Assembly: GCA_900473805.1 (NCBI GenBank)
Contig: UCMS01000012.1
Span: forward strand, 65,802 to 129,801
Source of the DNA: Hyphomicrobiales bacterium
GTDB taxonomy: Bacteria > Pseudomonadota > Alphaproteobacteria > Rhizobiales > Rhizobiaceae
Reading direction: 5' to 3'
Length of the DNA: 64,000 nt
Both the position numbers and the translations under genes were made by a program. The stretch's first letter is position 1, and every line of letters starts with the position of its first letter. Below, piece by piece: positions 56,310 to 64,000 of this stretch. The notes beneath the pieces were generated by a model that saw only the letters and a list, made by a program, of their open reading frames with translations, was not told the origin of the DNA and ran no database searches.

Positions 56310-57173
56310 TCAAATCACCGTCTTTTCCGCAATGTCGAAAAAGGCAGAACGAATGCGCTCGGACATGGCACCCGGGTGACCGTTTCCGATCGTTTCACCG
56401 TCGATTTCAACGATCGGAAAACAAATACTGGTGGCGGCAGTGATAAAAACCTCACGGGCCGCGAGCATTTCATCCCGGGAAAATTCCCGTTCAGCAACCG
56501 CTATCCCCAGCTTGGCCGTGACGTCCAGCAAGCCCGTGCGCGTAATGCCACGCAAAATGCCATGCTCTGCGGGGCGGGTCACGAGAACGCCATCCTTGTC
56601 CACGATCCAGACATTGGTGGCGGCCCCCTCGGTCACCATGCCCCGCGCATCCACATAGATCGCCTCCTGGGCGCCGCTCTCCTTCGCGGCCTGGCGCGCC
56701 ATGGCGTTGGGCAGAAGGCCGACCGTCTTGATATCGACACGGTCCCACCGGTTGTCTGGCAGGGTGATCGCCTTCAAACCCGTCTCGTTCTTCTTCGCGA
56801 TGACCGACGGATCTGTGATCTTCGCAGTGATGACGAGGCTCGGCGGCGTGTCGGACGAAGGGAAGACATGGTCGCGTCGTGCGACCCCGCGTGTCACCTG
56901 CAAATAAAACAAGCCATTCTTCACCCGATTGCGCCGCGCGACTTCCCGGATCACCTGGGTGAGCGCCGCTCGGCTCATTGGGCTTCTCATCTTCAGTTCA
57001 GACAGGGAGCGGTCGAGCCGATCGAGATGACGCGTCAGATCAACAATCACCCCATGACGGATCTCGCAGACCTCGTAGACGCCATCGGCGAACTGGAATC
57101 CGCGGTCCTCGATATGCACTGCGGCTTTCGAATGGGGAAGATAACGGCCGTTGACATAGGCAATGCGGGGCAT
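56310..57173 (-). CDS. dat: D-amino acid aminotransferase, class IV
   Basis: The 287-residue PLP enzyme starts MPRIAYVNGRYLPHSKAAVH and has the class IV motifs EDRGFQFADGVYEV, YLQVTRGVARRDHVFP, and near the end EGAATNVWIVDKDGVLVTRP and GITRTGLLD. It makes D-amino acids such as D-alanine or D-glutamate for peptidoglycan, or degrades them. The longer open frame upstream lies in trkA. It sits between trkA and hfq, as in other rhizobia. Confidence 0.93.
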   Translation of the reverse strand: MPRIAYVNGRYLPHSKAAVHIEDRGFQFADGVYEVCEIRHGVIVDLTRHLDRLDRSLSELKMRSPMSRAALTQVIREVARRNRVKNGLFYLQVTRGVARRDHVFPSSDTPPSLVITAKITDPSVIAKKNETGLKAITLPDNRWDRVDIKTVGLLPNAMARQAAKESGAQEAIYVDARGMVTEGAATNVWIVDKDGVLVTRPAEHGILRGITRTGLLDVTAKLGIAVAEREFSRDEMLAAREVFITAATSICFPIVEIDGETIGNGHPGAMSERIRSAFFDIAEKTVI

Positions 57174-57198
57174 CGGGTTCAAACCTTCAGAGACGCGA

Positions 57199-58575
57199 TT
57201 AGAAATACTGGATCGAAACGCGGAACAGTTGTTCGACATGCCGCACGGCGTCGGCCGCGGCAAACAGAACGATGCGATCCTTGGCTTTGATGCGTGTGTC
57301 GCCGTTCGGGCGCAACACCGTCTTGTCCCTGTAGATCGCGCCGATGCGAAGGCCGGGCGGCAATTCGAGATCGCGGAAGGACTTGCCGACCAAAGGCGAG
57401 GTCTCGAGTGCCTCGGCCTCGATGACCTCCGCTTTCCCCTTCTGGACCGCGTAGACCGCACGGATTCGTCCCTTGCGCACGTGCTGCAGCACACGCGAAA
57501 TCGTGACCGCACGGGGATTGATATAGGCATCGATGCCGATCGAGCCTGCAATGTCGTGGAAGGACGGACTGTTGATCAGCGCCATGCCGGACTTGCAGCC
57601 GAGACGCTTGGCCATGGCGGCGCTCAAGATGTTGGTCTGGTCGTTGTTCGTCAGCGTCACCATCAGATCGGCGTCCTGGATGTCCGCCTGATGGAGGATG
57701 TTCTGATCGAGTGCGGAGCCATGCAGAACGATGGCATCCGACAGCTGGTCGGAAACGGCATGCGCACGTTCACGGTCGCTCTCGATGATCTTCAACCGGG
57801 TTTTCGGCGACATCTGGCCAATTGTGCGCGCGACGTAGTGACCAATATTGCCGCCGCCTGCGATGACGATACGGGCCGCCTCCTGTTCTTCGTGCCCGAA
57901 GAGACCGAGCGTGCGGCGGGCGTGGTCGCGCTGGCAGATGACATAGGCGAGGTCGCCGACGAGGAGATGATCCTGCGAGCGTGCGACAATGAGCTTTCCA
58001 TTGCGCCAGATGGCGCAAACGGTCGCCATCAGGTCCGGGAAGAGTTCGCTCAGCTGGTTCAGAGGCGTGTCGACAACCGGGCAATCCTCCATGCACTCAA
58101 TGGCCAGCATGGCAATGTTGTCGTCAGCGAAGCGGACGATATCGGTCGCACCAGGGAAGGAGATGCGGCGAAGCACCATCTTCCCGACCTCGATTTCCGG
58201 AGAAATGGTCACGTCGATCGGCAGATTCTCCCGGCTGAACAGGTCGGAATATTCCGGCAGAAGATAGTTCTGGGAACGGATGCGGGCGATCTTCGTCGGA
58301 ACATTGAAGAGCGAATGCGCCACCTGGCAGGCGATCATGTTGATTTCGTCGTAGAGCGTCACCGCGATCAGCATATCGGCCTGGTCGGCGCCGGCTCGCG
58401 CAAGAACGTCCGGATGAGCGCCATGGCCGACATACCCTCGGACATCCAGTGTCTCGGTGATATGGGATACGAGCGAGGCCGAGGTATCGATGACGGCAAC
58501 GTCATTGTCCTCCTGGGACAGCCGCTCGGCGATCCCGTAGCCGACCTGACCTGCACCGCAAATGATGACTTTCAT
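57199..58575 (-). CDS. trkA: Trk system potassium uptake regulatory protein
   Basis: TrkA binds nucleotides and gates the TrkH/TrkG K+ channel at the inner membrane. The 458-residue protein has two RCK-N/RCK-C repeats: MKVIICGAGQVGYGIAERLSQEDNDVAVID and later IVIAGGGNIGHYVARTI, both with GxGxxG-type NAD sites. It lies in the ntr cluster between ntrX and dat, the conserved arrangement. Confidence 0.95.
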   Translation of the reverse strand: MKVIICGAGQVGYGIAERLSQEDNDVAVIDTSASLVSHITETLDVRGYVGHGAHPDVLARAGADQADMLIAVTLYDEINMIACQVAHSLFNVPTKIARIRSQNYLLPEYSDLFSRENLPIDVTISPEIEVGKMVLRRISFPGATDIVRFADDNIAMLAIECMEDCPVVDTPLNQLSELFPDLMATVCAIWRNGKLIVARSQDHLLVGDLAYVICQRDHARRTLGLFGHEEQEAARIVIAGGGNIGHYVARTIGQMSPKTRLKIIESDRERAHAVSDQLSDAIVLHGSALDQNILHQADIQDADLMVTLTNNDQTNILSAAMAKRLGCKSGMALINSPSFHDIAGSIGIDAYINPRAVTISRVLQHVRKGRIRAVYAVQKGKAEVIEAEALETSPLVGKSFRDLELPPGLRIGAIYRDKTVLRPNGDTRIKAKDRIVLFAAADAVRHVEQLFRVSIQYF

Positions 58576-58626
58576 GGCGTGTTTCCTGCGATCGCCCGGT
58601 CAATAAACCGGTGCCGTTTTGCCTGC

Positions 58627-59991
58627 TTATACGCCAAGGGATTTCAGTTTGCGATGCAGGGCCGAACGCTCCATGCCGACGAATTCTGCCGTGCGCGAAA
58701 TGTTGCCACCGAAGCGATTGATCTGCGCAATCAGATAATCGCGTTCGAACATTTCGCGTGCTTCGCGCAGTGGCAGGGTCATGATGTGAGTGTCGTTGCG
58801 CGCCGAGACCTTGGGCAGCATGTCCGAAAGGTCCTGTGGCAGCATCTCGGCCGTAATCGGCGCTTCGGGGCTATCGCCCTGAGCGAGGATCATCAAGCGC
58901 TCGATGTTGTTGCGCAGTTGGCGGATGTTACCGGGCCAATCGTTGGCCTGGAGAACAGCCATCGCGTCCTCTCCGATCTTGCGCTGGCGGATGCCCGCCT
59001 GTTCGGAAATCTGCCGCATGAACATGTCGACGAGAAAGGGAATGTCCTCGCGACGCTCGGCCAGGGCTGGAACCTTGACCGGAACGACTGCCAAGCGGTG
59101 GAACAAGTCTTCGCGGAATCGCCCTTCGGCGATCAGGCCTTCCAGATTGTAAGCGCTCGACGAGATTATACGCACGTCGACCTTAACCCGCTTGGAGCCG
59201 CCCACGCGTTCGAACTGCTGCTCGACCAGGACACGGAGGATCTTGTTCTGGGTTTCGCGCGGCATCTCCCCGATCTCATCCAGATACAGGATGCCGCGAT
59301 GGGCCTCTTCCAGGGCGCCGATGCGGCGTGGCTGGCCGGGCGTGCCCTCCGTACCGAACAGCGCCATCTCCATCCGGTCGGGGGTAATGGCGGCTGCGTT
59401 AAGCGATACGAAAGGACCAGCGGCACGGCTCGACCGCTTGTGGATCATCCGTGCCACAAGTTCCTTCCCGGAGCCGGATGGTCCGAAGATCATGATGCGG
59501 CTGTTGGTCGGCGCGATCTTCTCGATCGTCTGACGCAACTGCGAGACGGCGACCGAGGTGCCGATCAGTTCGACCGCGTCGCCCGTGCGGCGCTTCAGAT
59601 CGGAGACTTCGCGCTTCAGCTTGGAGTTCTCCAGAGCTCGCTCGGCGATCAGGATCAGACGATCCGCCTTGAAAGGCTTTTCGATGAAGTCGAAGGCGCC
59701 GCGCTTGATTGCGGAGACGGCGGTCTCGACATTGCCGTGCCCGGAGATCATCACCACCGGCAGGTCCGGGTGACGCAGCTTGATCTCATCGAGCAAGGCC
59801 AGACCGTCGAGACGGCTTCCCTGCATCCAGATGTCCAGGAAGACCAGACGCGGTACGCGATCTGAAATCGCGGCCAGCGCGCTGTCGGCATCATGCGCGG
59901 TGCGGGTCTCGTGGCCTTCGTCGCTGAGAATGCCCGAGACAATCTCGCGGATGTCCTCTTCGTCGTCGACTACCAGAATATCAGAGGCCAT
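58627..59991 (-). CDS. ntrX: response regulator NtrX
   Basis: NtrX is the partner of NtrY. The 454-residue protein has a receiver domain with Asp53, an AAA+ domain with Walker A PSGSGKE near residues 171-177 and a C-terminal Fis-type HTH (GGNISRTAEFVGMERSALHRKLKSL). At the place of the sigma-54-contacting GAFTGA loop (about residues 215-221) it has GTEGTPGQPRR, so it may not activate sigma-54 in the standard way. It overlaps the ntrY end by 11 bases. Confidence 0.96.
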   Translation of the reverse strand: MASDILVVDDEEDIREIVSGILSDEGHETRTAHDADSALAAISDRVPRLVFLDIWMQGSRLDGLALLDEIKLRHPDLPVVMISGHGNVETAVSAIKRGAFDFIEKPFKADRLILIAERALENSKLKREVSDLKRRTGDAVELIGTSVAVSQLRQTIEKIAPTNSRIMIFGPSGSGKELVARMIHKRSSRAAGPFVSLNAAAITPDRMEMALFGTEGTPGQPRRIGALEEAHRGILYLDEIGEMPRETQNKILRVLVEQQFERVGGSKRVKVDVRIISSSAYNLEGLIAEGRFREDLFHRLAVVPVKVPALAERREDIPFLVDMFMRQISEQAGIRQRKIGEDAMAVLQANDWPGNIRQLRNNIERLMILAQGDSPEAPITAEMLPQDLSDMLPKVSARNDTHIMTLPLREAREMFERDYLIAQINRFGGNISRTAEFVGMERSALHRKLKSLGV

Positions 59992-62245
59992 GGACCTTTT
60001 CCTTGTCGTTCTCGCTGTCGATGGCGGATGCTTCGGCGCGTGGGAGGATGATGCGGATCATCGCTCCTCTGCCCCGGTCGAAATCGACCGGCGCGTCGTG
60101 CAGCTCAAGCTGTCCGCCATGCTCTTCTATGATCTTCTTGACGATGGCGAGGCCAAGGCCGGTGCCCTTCTCGCGCATCGTCATATAGGGTTCGAGGATA
60201 CGGTGCCGGTTTTCGGTCGGCAGTCCGCGACCATTGTCGATGACGTCGACAGCGAAGCGGTCGTGCGCATGGTCGAAATAGGAGCGGACCAGGATTTTGC
60301 CTTTGCCGATTTCCTCGACCGGTACCGCCTCGATCGCCTCCACCGCGTTCTTGACGATGTTGCTGACGGCCTGGGCCAGCATCCGCGCATCGAAGCTTCC
60401 TTCCAGAGGTTCGTCACCGAAATCGCGTTGGAACTCGATCTCGCTGCTTCCGATCTCACGGAGGAAGACCGCGTCGGTCAGGATTTCCCGCAGATCGGTC
60501 AGCTGCTTGGTGGGCTTCGGCATCCGGGCAAAGGCCGAGAACTCGTCGACCATGCGGCCGATATCCTCGACCTGACGGACGATCGTGTCCGTGCACTGAT
60601 TGAAGACGGCCTTGTCATCGTCGGCGATCTGCTTGCCGTAGCGCCGCTTCAAACGCTCGGCGGACAGCTGGATCGGCGTCAGCGGGTTCTTGATCTCGTG
60701 GGCGATGCGGCGGGCGACATCGGCCCAGGCCGTGGAGCGTTGCGCCACCACGAGATCGGTGATGTCATCCAGCGTGATGACATAACTGTCTTCAGACCCA
60801 CGCGTTTCCTCGCGCGTGACCTGCACGTTCAGGGTCCTTTCCTTGCCGCCGCGGATCATGTTGATCTGCTCGCGATATTCCCCACGATGGCGAACGGCGG
60901 CCTCGTTGAGCACCCGATCGACCTCGGGCGCCACGAGCGACAGTTTCTGCCCGATGAGTTGGTCTGCCGGCAGGGCCAGAAAGAATTCGGCCGAAGGATT
61001 GACGATGGTGACAATGCCGTTGTCCTCGACGCCGATAACGGCCGCCGTCACCCCCGACAGCACCGCCTCGATGAAGCGGCGGCGATCGTCGACCTCGTCC
61101 TTGGCCTCAAGGATTTCGTCACGCTGCGAACGGATCTGCGAGACCATCTTGTTGAATGTGCGAGACAGGCTGCCGACATCCCCATCCGCCGCGCGAACCG
61201 GCACCAGGACATTGAGATTGCCCGAGGCGATGCTGTCTGCGGCACCGATCAGAAGCCGGATGGGGCGCACAATCCTGTCGGCAACGGCAATCGCCGTCCA
61301 GATCGCAGCGAGGAGCACGATCAGGGCGAAGCCGAGATAAAGGATGGCGAAGGCGATTTGCAGAGTGGTGCGGCCATCTTCCATCGACTGGTATTCGGCC
61401 GTGTTCTCCTCCATCAACCGCATGGCCTGCATGACCTTCGGGTCGACGGCGCGAATTGTGTAAAGGAAGGTGCCGGAGATCGAGTCGAGCTTGATGATCG
61501 CTCCGACAAGATTGGTCACGCCCGGTGGAATGAGCGTCGGCTGACCGGCCGCAGCGCTTTCGAGCGCATCGCGCGGGATCGCCGGGAGCGGCTTCTCTGT
61601 CTCGATATCGGCCTTGGTGATAGCCGAGCCATCCTCACGCACGAGAAAAGCGCCCAGCATGCCGCGCCCCCTGGCCTGGCGGGTCATCAACTCCACGAAA
61701 CCGGTCCGGTCGAGGTAAAACAGGGCGCGGTTCCGTTCGAGGTCATTGGCCATGGAGATGGCCTGGCCCTGTAGATAGCTGGCATTCTCCAGCATATAGG
61801 CCTGCGCAACGTTCATCGACGACGAGACGATCGATTGCGTGCGAATCGAGAACCAGCGGTCGAGGCCGACATTCAGCGTGATGGATGCGAAGATCGCGAC
61901 GAGGATGGCCGGCGTGATCGCGATGATCGAGAAGAGGGCAACGATCCTGACATGCAGGCGGGCAGCCGCACGGCCCCTGTTGCGCGCCTTGAACAGACGC
62001 AGCACCTCGCGACCGATCAGGAACATCAGTCCGACGATGAACATCGAGTTGACCACCGCAGACGCGACCAGAACCCTCGAGGTCGGCTCGATGGGCGTGA
62101 GCCCCAGAAGGATCGGGAGCGTGAAGCTCGCAGAGACAAGTGCACCACCGGCGAGCAGCAGTCCCGGCAGCGCGAAGGAAGCCCTGCGGTCCTGCGCCAT
62201 CGCCGCTTCAACATCTGCGGCGGAGGCTCGCCTCACCCTTGCCAT
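59981..62245 (-). CDS. ntrY: sensor histidine kinase NtrY
   Basis: The 754-residue membrane kinase has membrane segments near the N-terminus (to about residue 110) and near 300-330, which enclose a periplasmic sensor part, followed by HAMP, PAS (GVTAAVIGVEDNGIVTIVNPSAEFF) and the kinase core with the phosphorylated His in VARRIAHEIKNPLTPIQ and the ATP site VIDNGRGLPTENR and GTGLGLAIVKKI. It senses redox or nitrogen-related cues in related bacteria. It overlaps ntrX and lies 188 bp after ntrC. Confidence 0.96.
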   Translation of the reverse strand: MARVRRASAADVEAAMAQDRRASFALPGLLLAGGALVSASFTLPILLGLTPIEPTSRVLVASAVVNSMFIVGLMFLIGREVLRLFKARNRGRAAARLHVRIVALFSIIAITPAILVAIFASITLNVGLDRWFSIRTQSIVSSSMNVAQAYMLENASYLQGQAISMANDLERNRALFYLDRTGFVELMTRQARGRGMLGAFLVREDGSAITKADIETEKPLPAIPRDALESAAAGQPTLIPPGVTNLVGAIIKLDSISGTFLYTIRAVDPKVMQAMRLMEENTAEYQSMEDGRTTLQIAFAILYLGFALIVLLAAIWTAIAVADRIVRPIRLLIGAADSIASGNLNVLVPVRAADGDVGSLSRTFNKMVSQIRSQRDEILEAKDEVDDRRRFIEAVLSGVTAAVIGVEDNGIVTIVNPSAEFFLALPADQLIGQKLSLVAPEVDRVLNEAAVRHRGEYREQINMIRGGKERTLNVQVTREETRGSEDSYVITLDDITDLVVAQRSTAWADVARRIAHEIKNPLTPIQLSAERLKRRYGKQIADDDKAVFNQCTDTIVRQVEDIGRMVDEFSAFARMPKPTKQLTDLREILTDAVFLREIGSSEIEFQRDFGDEPLEGSFDARMLAQAVSNIVKNAVEAIEAVPVEEIGKGKILVRSYFDHAHDRFAVDVIDNGRGLPTENRHRILEPYMTMREKGTGLGLAIVKKIIEEHGGQLELHDAPVDFDRGRGAMIRIILPRAEASAIDSENDKEKVHGL

Positions 62246-62369
62246 TCATTTCCCCCGGATCCGCGCAGGCGGATCTTATCTCGACGTCCGGTATCGGGAC
62301 CGGATCGGCATTTCTCACGCGTTAACCGATTGCGGTCTCGAACCAAGCGACCGGAACAAGACAACAAAT

Positions 62370-62407
62370 CGCCACATCACGTGGCTTTTGAGCAACGCAA
62401 TGTGGCG
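62370..62407 (-). terminator. inverted repeat between ntrC and ntrY (possible attenuator)
   Basis: CGCCACAT (62370-62377) and ATGTGGCG (62400-62407) form an 8-bp stem with a long 22-base loop, which itself holds a small CACGTG palindrome. On the minus strand the stem is followed by ATTTGTTGTCTT. It could be a weak terminator that separates the ntrBC and ntrYX transcripts. Confidence 0.35.
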
Positions 62408-62409
62408 AA

Positions 62410-62437
62410 ATTGCAACGGAGCCTTGCGGGATGTCAA
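62410..62437 (-). promoter_or_regulatory. possible internal promoter for ntrYX
   Basis: On the minus strand TTGACA (62437-62432), which contains the ntrC stop codon, is followed after 16 bases by TGCAAT (62415-62410). This is a fair sigma-70-type match and would give ntrY-ntrX a promoter of their own, just before the inverted repeat. Confidence 0.35.
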
Positions 62438-63885
62438 GCCGAGCGGGAACTGCGATAGACCGAGACGCCGAGTTCCCGAATTTTCTTGCGCAGCGTGTTT
62501 CGATTGAGACCGAGCAGGTCTGCGGCCTTGATCTGGTTGCCGCGCGTGGCCGTCAGAGCGGCCAGAATCAGCGGATACTCCATCTCCGTCAGGACGCGGT
62601 CGTACAAGCCCGATGGCGGAAGGGCTTCGCCGAAGCTGGCGAAATAGGTCCGCATGTTCTCTTCCACGGCCTGGGAAATGGTCATGGTGCCGCTCGCCAC
62701 ACCGACCTTTGCGATCGGACTGTCGGAGATATCGGCACGCAGTTCCTGCTCCACCACTTCCCGTGCAATCACGTCCTGTGGATAAAGCGCCATTAGGCGG
62801 CGCACGACGTTTTCCAACTCGCGGACATTGCCGGGCCAGGGATAGGCCTTCATGACTTCCAGCGCTTCATGGTCGAAGCGCTTCGAATCGAGACCTTCCT
62901 TTTCTCCCTGCTGAATGAAGTGGCGCACCAGATCGGGAATGTCTTCGGCACGGTCGCGCAGTGGCGGCAGGCGCAACGGCACGACATTCAAGCGATAGTA
63001 GAGGTCTTCGCGGAACAGGCCCTGATTGATCGACTGTTTCAGGTCCTTGTTGGTCGCGGCGACGATGCGCACGTCGGTACGGATCGGCGTGCGCCCACCG
63101 ACGGTCGTGTATTCGCCCTGCTGCAGCACGCGCAGCAGCCGCGTCTGCGCATCCATCGGCATATCGCCGATTTCATCCAGGAAGAGTGTCCCGCCTTCGG
63201 CCTGCTCGAAGCGACCGGTCGAGCGGTTCTGCGCACCGGTGAAGGCACCCTTCTCATGGCCGAAGAGTTCCGACTCGATCAAATCGCGGGGGATTGCGGC
63301 CATGTTGATGGCGACGAAGGGGCCGTTGCGGCGCTTGCCGTAGTCGTGCAGCGCCTTGGCCACCAGTTCCTTGCCGGTGCCCGACTCGCCGGTGATCATC
63401 AGCGTCAGATCCGTCTGCATGAGGCGGGCGAGCACGCGGTAGATTTCCTGCATGGCCGCCGAGCGACCGACAAGCGGCATACCGTCCTGCATGTCATCGT
63501 CGAGACGTGCCGGGCGCTTCTTCGGCTCGGACAGGGCGCGACCGATAATAGCGATCAGTTCCGTCAGGTCGAAGGGCTTGGGCAGGTAATCATAGGCACC
63601 CTTCTCCGATGCCTTGATCGCCGTCATGAAGGTGTTCTGGGCGCTCATGACCAGAACCGGGAGATCCGGGCGGGCCTTTTTGATGCGTGGCAGGAGATCG
63701 AAAGCGTTTTCGTCGGGCATCACTACATCGGTCACGACGAGATCGCCCTCGCCGGCCGAGATCCAGCGCCAGAGCGTTGCCGCATTCGAGGTGATCCTGA
63801 CGTCGTATCCAGCGCGGCTCAGTGCCTGATTGAGCACCGTGCGGATCGCGGCATCGTCGTCAGCAACAAGGATCGTGGCCGTCAT
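62434..63885 (-). CDS. ntrC: nitrogen regulation response regulator NtrC
   Basis: NtrC activates sigma-54 promoters under nitrogen limitation, such as the glnB promoter in this window. The 483-residue protein has a receiver domain with Asp53, Walker A GESGTGKE (about 166-173), an intact GAFTGA loop (213-218), and a Fis-type HTH ([23 protein letters not shown]). Its ATG overlaps the ntrB stop by one base (TGATG). Confidence 0.97.
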   Translation of the reverse strand: MTATILVADDDAAIRTVLNQALSRAGYDVRITSNAATLWRWISAGEGDLVVTDVVMPDENAFDLLPRIKKARPDLPVLVMSAQNTFMTAIKASEKGAYDYLPKPFDLTELIAIIGRALSEPKKRPARLDDDMQDGMPLVGRSAAMQEIYRVLARLMQTDLTLMITGESGTGKELVAKALHDYGKRRNGPFVAINMAAIPRDLIESELFGHEKGAFTGAQNRSTGRFEQAEGGTLFLDEIGDMPMDAQTRLLRVLQQGEYTTVGGRTPIRTDVRIVAATNKDLKQSINQGLFREDLYYRLNVVPLRLPPLRDRAEDIPDLVRHFIQQGEKEGLDSKRFDHEALEVMKAYPWPGNVRELENVVRRLMALYPQDVIAREVVEQELRADISDSPIAKVGVASGTMTISQAVEENMRTYFASFGEALPPSGLYDRVLTEMEYPLILAALTATRGNQIKAADLLGLNRNTLRKKIRELGVSVYRSSRSA

Positions 63886-64000
63886 CAGTTCGTTCCCGTG
63901 GATTTTGGAAGGGGCGCATCATCGAGCGCCGTCTCTTTCGACATAGGCATAAGGACCCGGAAAGTGGTGCGGCTCGCCTGGCTGTCGCATTCGACAATGC
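63885..64000 (-). CDS. ntrB: nitrogen regulation sensor kinase NtrB, C-terminal end
   Basis: The minus strand at the window edge reads [19 protein letters not shown] and then a short polar tail ending in TGA at 63887-63885. This is the end of an HATPase domain (the TTFRVLMP strand) and its place directly before ntrC identifies it as NtrB. Only 38 codons are inside the window. Confidence 0.88.
   Translation of the reverse strand, partial: IVECDSQASRTTFRVLMPMSKETALDDAPLPKSTGTN

Noticed and set aside
57163-59865. 900-codon open frame on the plus strand across trkA and ntrX
   Set aside because: It is antisense to two well-recognised genes, has no family motifs, and its length is explained by high GC in third codon positions.

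Overview
The window reads as chromosomal core DNA of a Rhizobiaceae-type alphaproteobacterium (Rhizobium/Agrobacterium/Sinorhizobium-like; genus not resolved). The support is GC-rich coding, the order ntrB-ntrC-ntrY-ntrX-trkA-dat-hfq-hflX, a glnB-glnA pair behind a -24/-12 promoter, phosphatidylcholine synthase (Pcs), IalB, HspQ, a cysG-DUF2849-cysI-DUF934 sulfite operon and a GTTC-N7-GTTC LexA box.

Layout. 1-3.3 kb: divergent ssb (partial) and uvrA around one SOS box. 3.3-8.0 kb: a DUF4258 gene with a small overlapping partner, a DUF72 protein, a Na/Pi-type transporter and NAD(P)HX repair enzyme. 8.0-10.2 kb: glnB-glnA with a sigma-54 promoter and a strong terminator. 10.3-16.8 kb: two DMT exporters, hspQ, an IalB protein, a YejA-like solute-binding protein, a FrnE-like DsbA protein and a GNAT. 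16.8-27.8 kb: mfd-sdhE, recG, DUF502, glmS, glmU and a FadR-type regulator. 28-32.7 kb: a BMP/nucleoside-type ABC operon. 32.8-36.7 kb: pcs, a UbiH-like hydroxylase, an AEC transporter and ccdA. 36.86 kb: tRNA-Lys(TTT).

36.9-40.3 kb is an accessory stretch just downstream of the tRNA. It holds an Rrf2 regulator with four cysteines, a short SfnB-like flavoprotein, a flavin reductase, the decayed C-terminus of an alkanesulfonate monooxygenase (SsuD) and two tiny well-started ORFs. It looks like the eroded remains of an organosulfur-use locus. A 14-bp sequence shared by the Rrf2 promoter region and the head of the opposite-strand cluster may be its operator.

40.4-49.2 kb: a VanZ-like protein, a MacAB-type efflux operon, ferredoxin-NADP reductase (fpr) and the siroheme/sulfite reductase operon. 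49.5-54.5 kb: a nucleoside deaminase, mazG, an FAD monooxygenase, then convergent bchJ and bchE. 54.5-64 kb: hflX, hfq, dat, trkA and the ntr two-component genes, all on the minus strand.

The most striking content is an isolated bchE-bchJ pair (oxygen-independent Mg-protoporphyrin ester cyclase and BchJ/4-vinyl reductase family) between hflX and mazG, with an FNR/FixK-type box (TTGAT-N4-GTCAA on the coding strand) just upstream. Two more boxes of this type lie upstream of the MacAB-like operon and of fpr, so the window may hold a small low-oxygen regulon. fpr also has a long inverted repeat reaching its start codon. No CRISPR array, insertion sequence, prophage or rRNA was seen.
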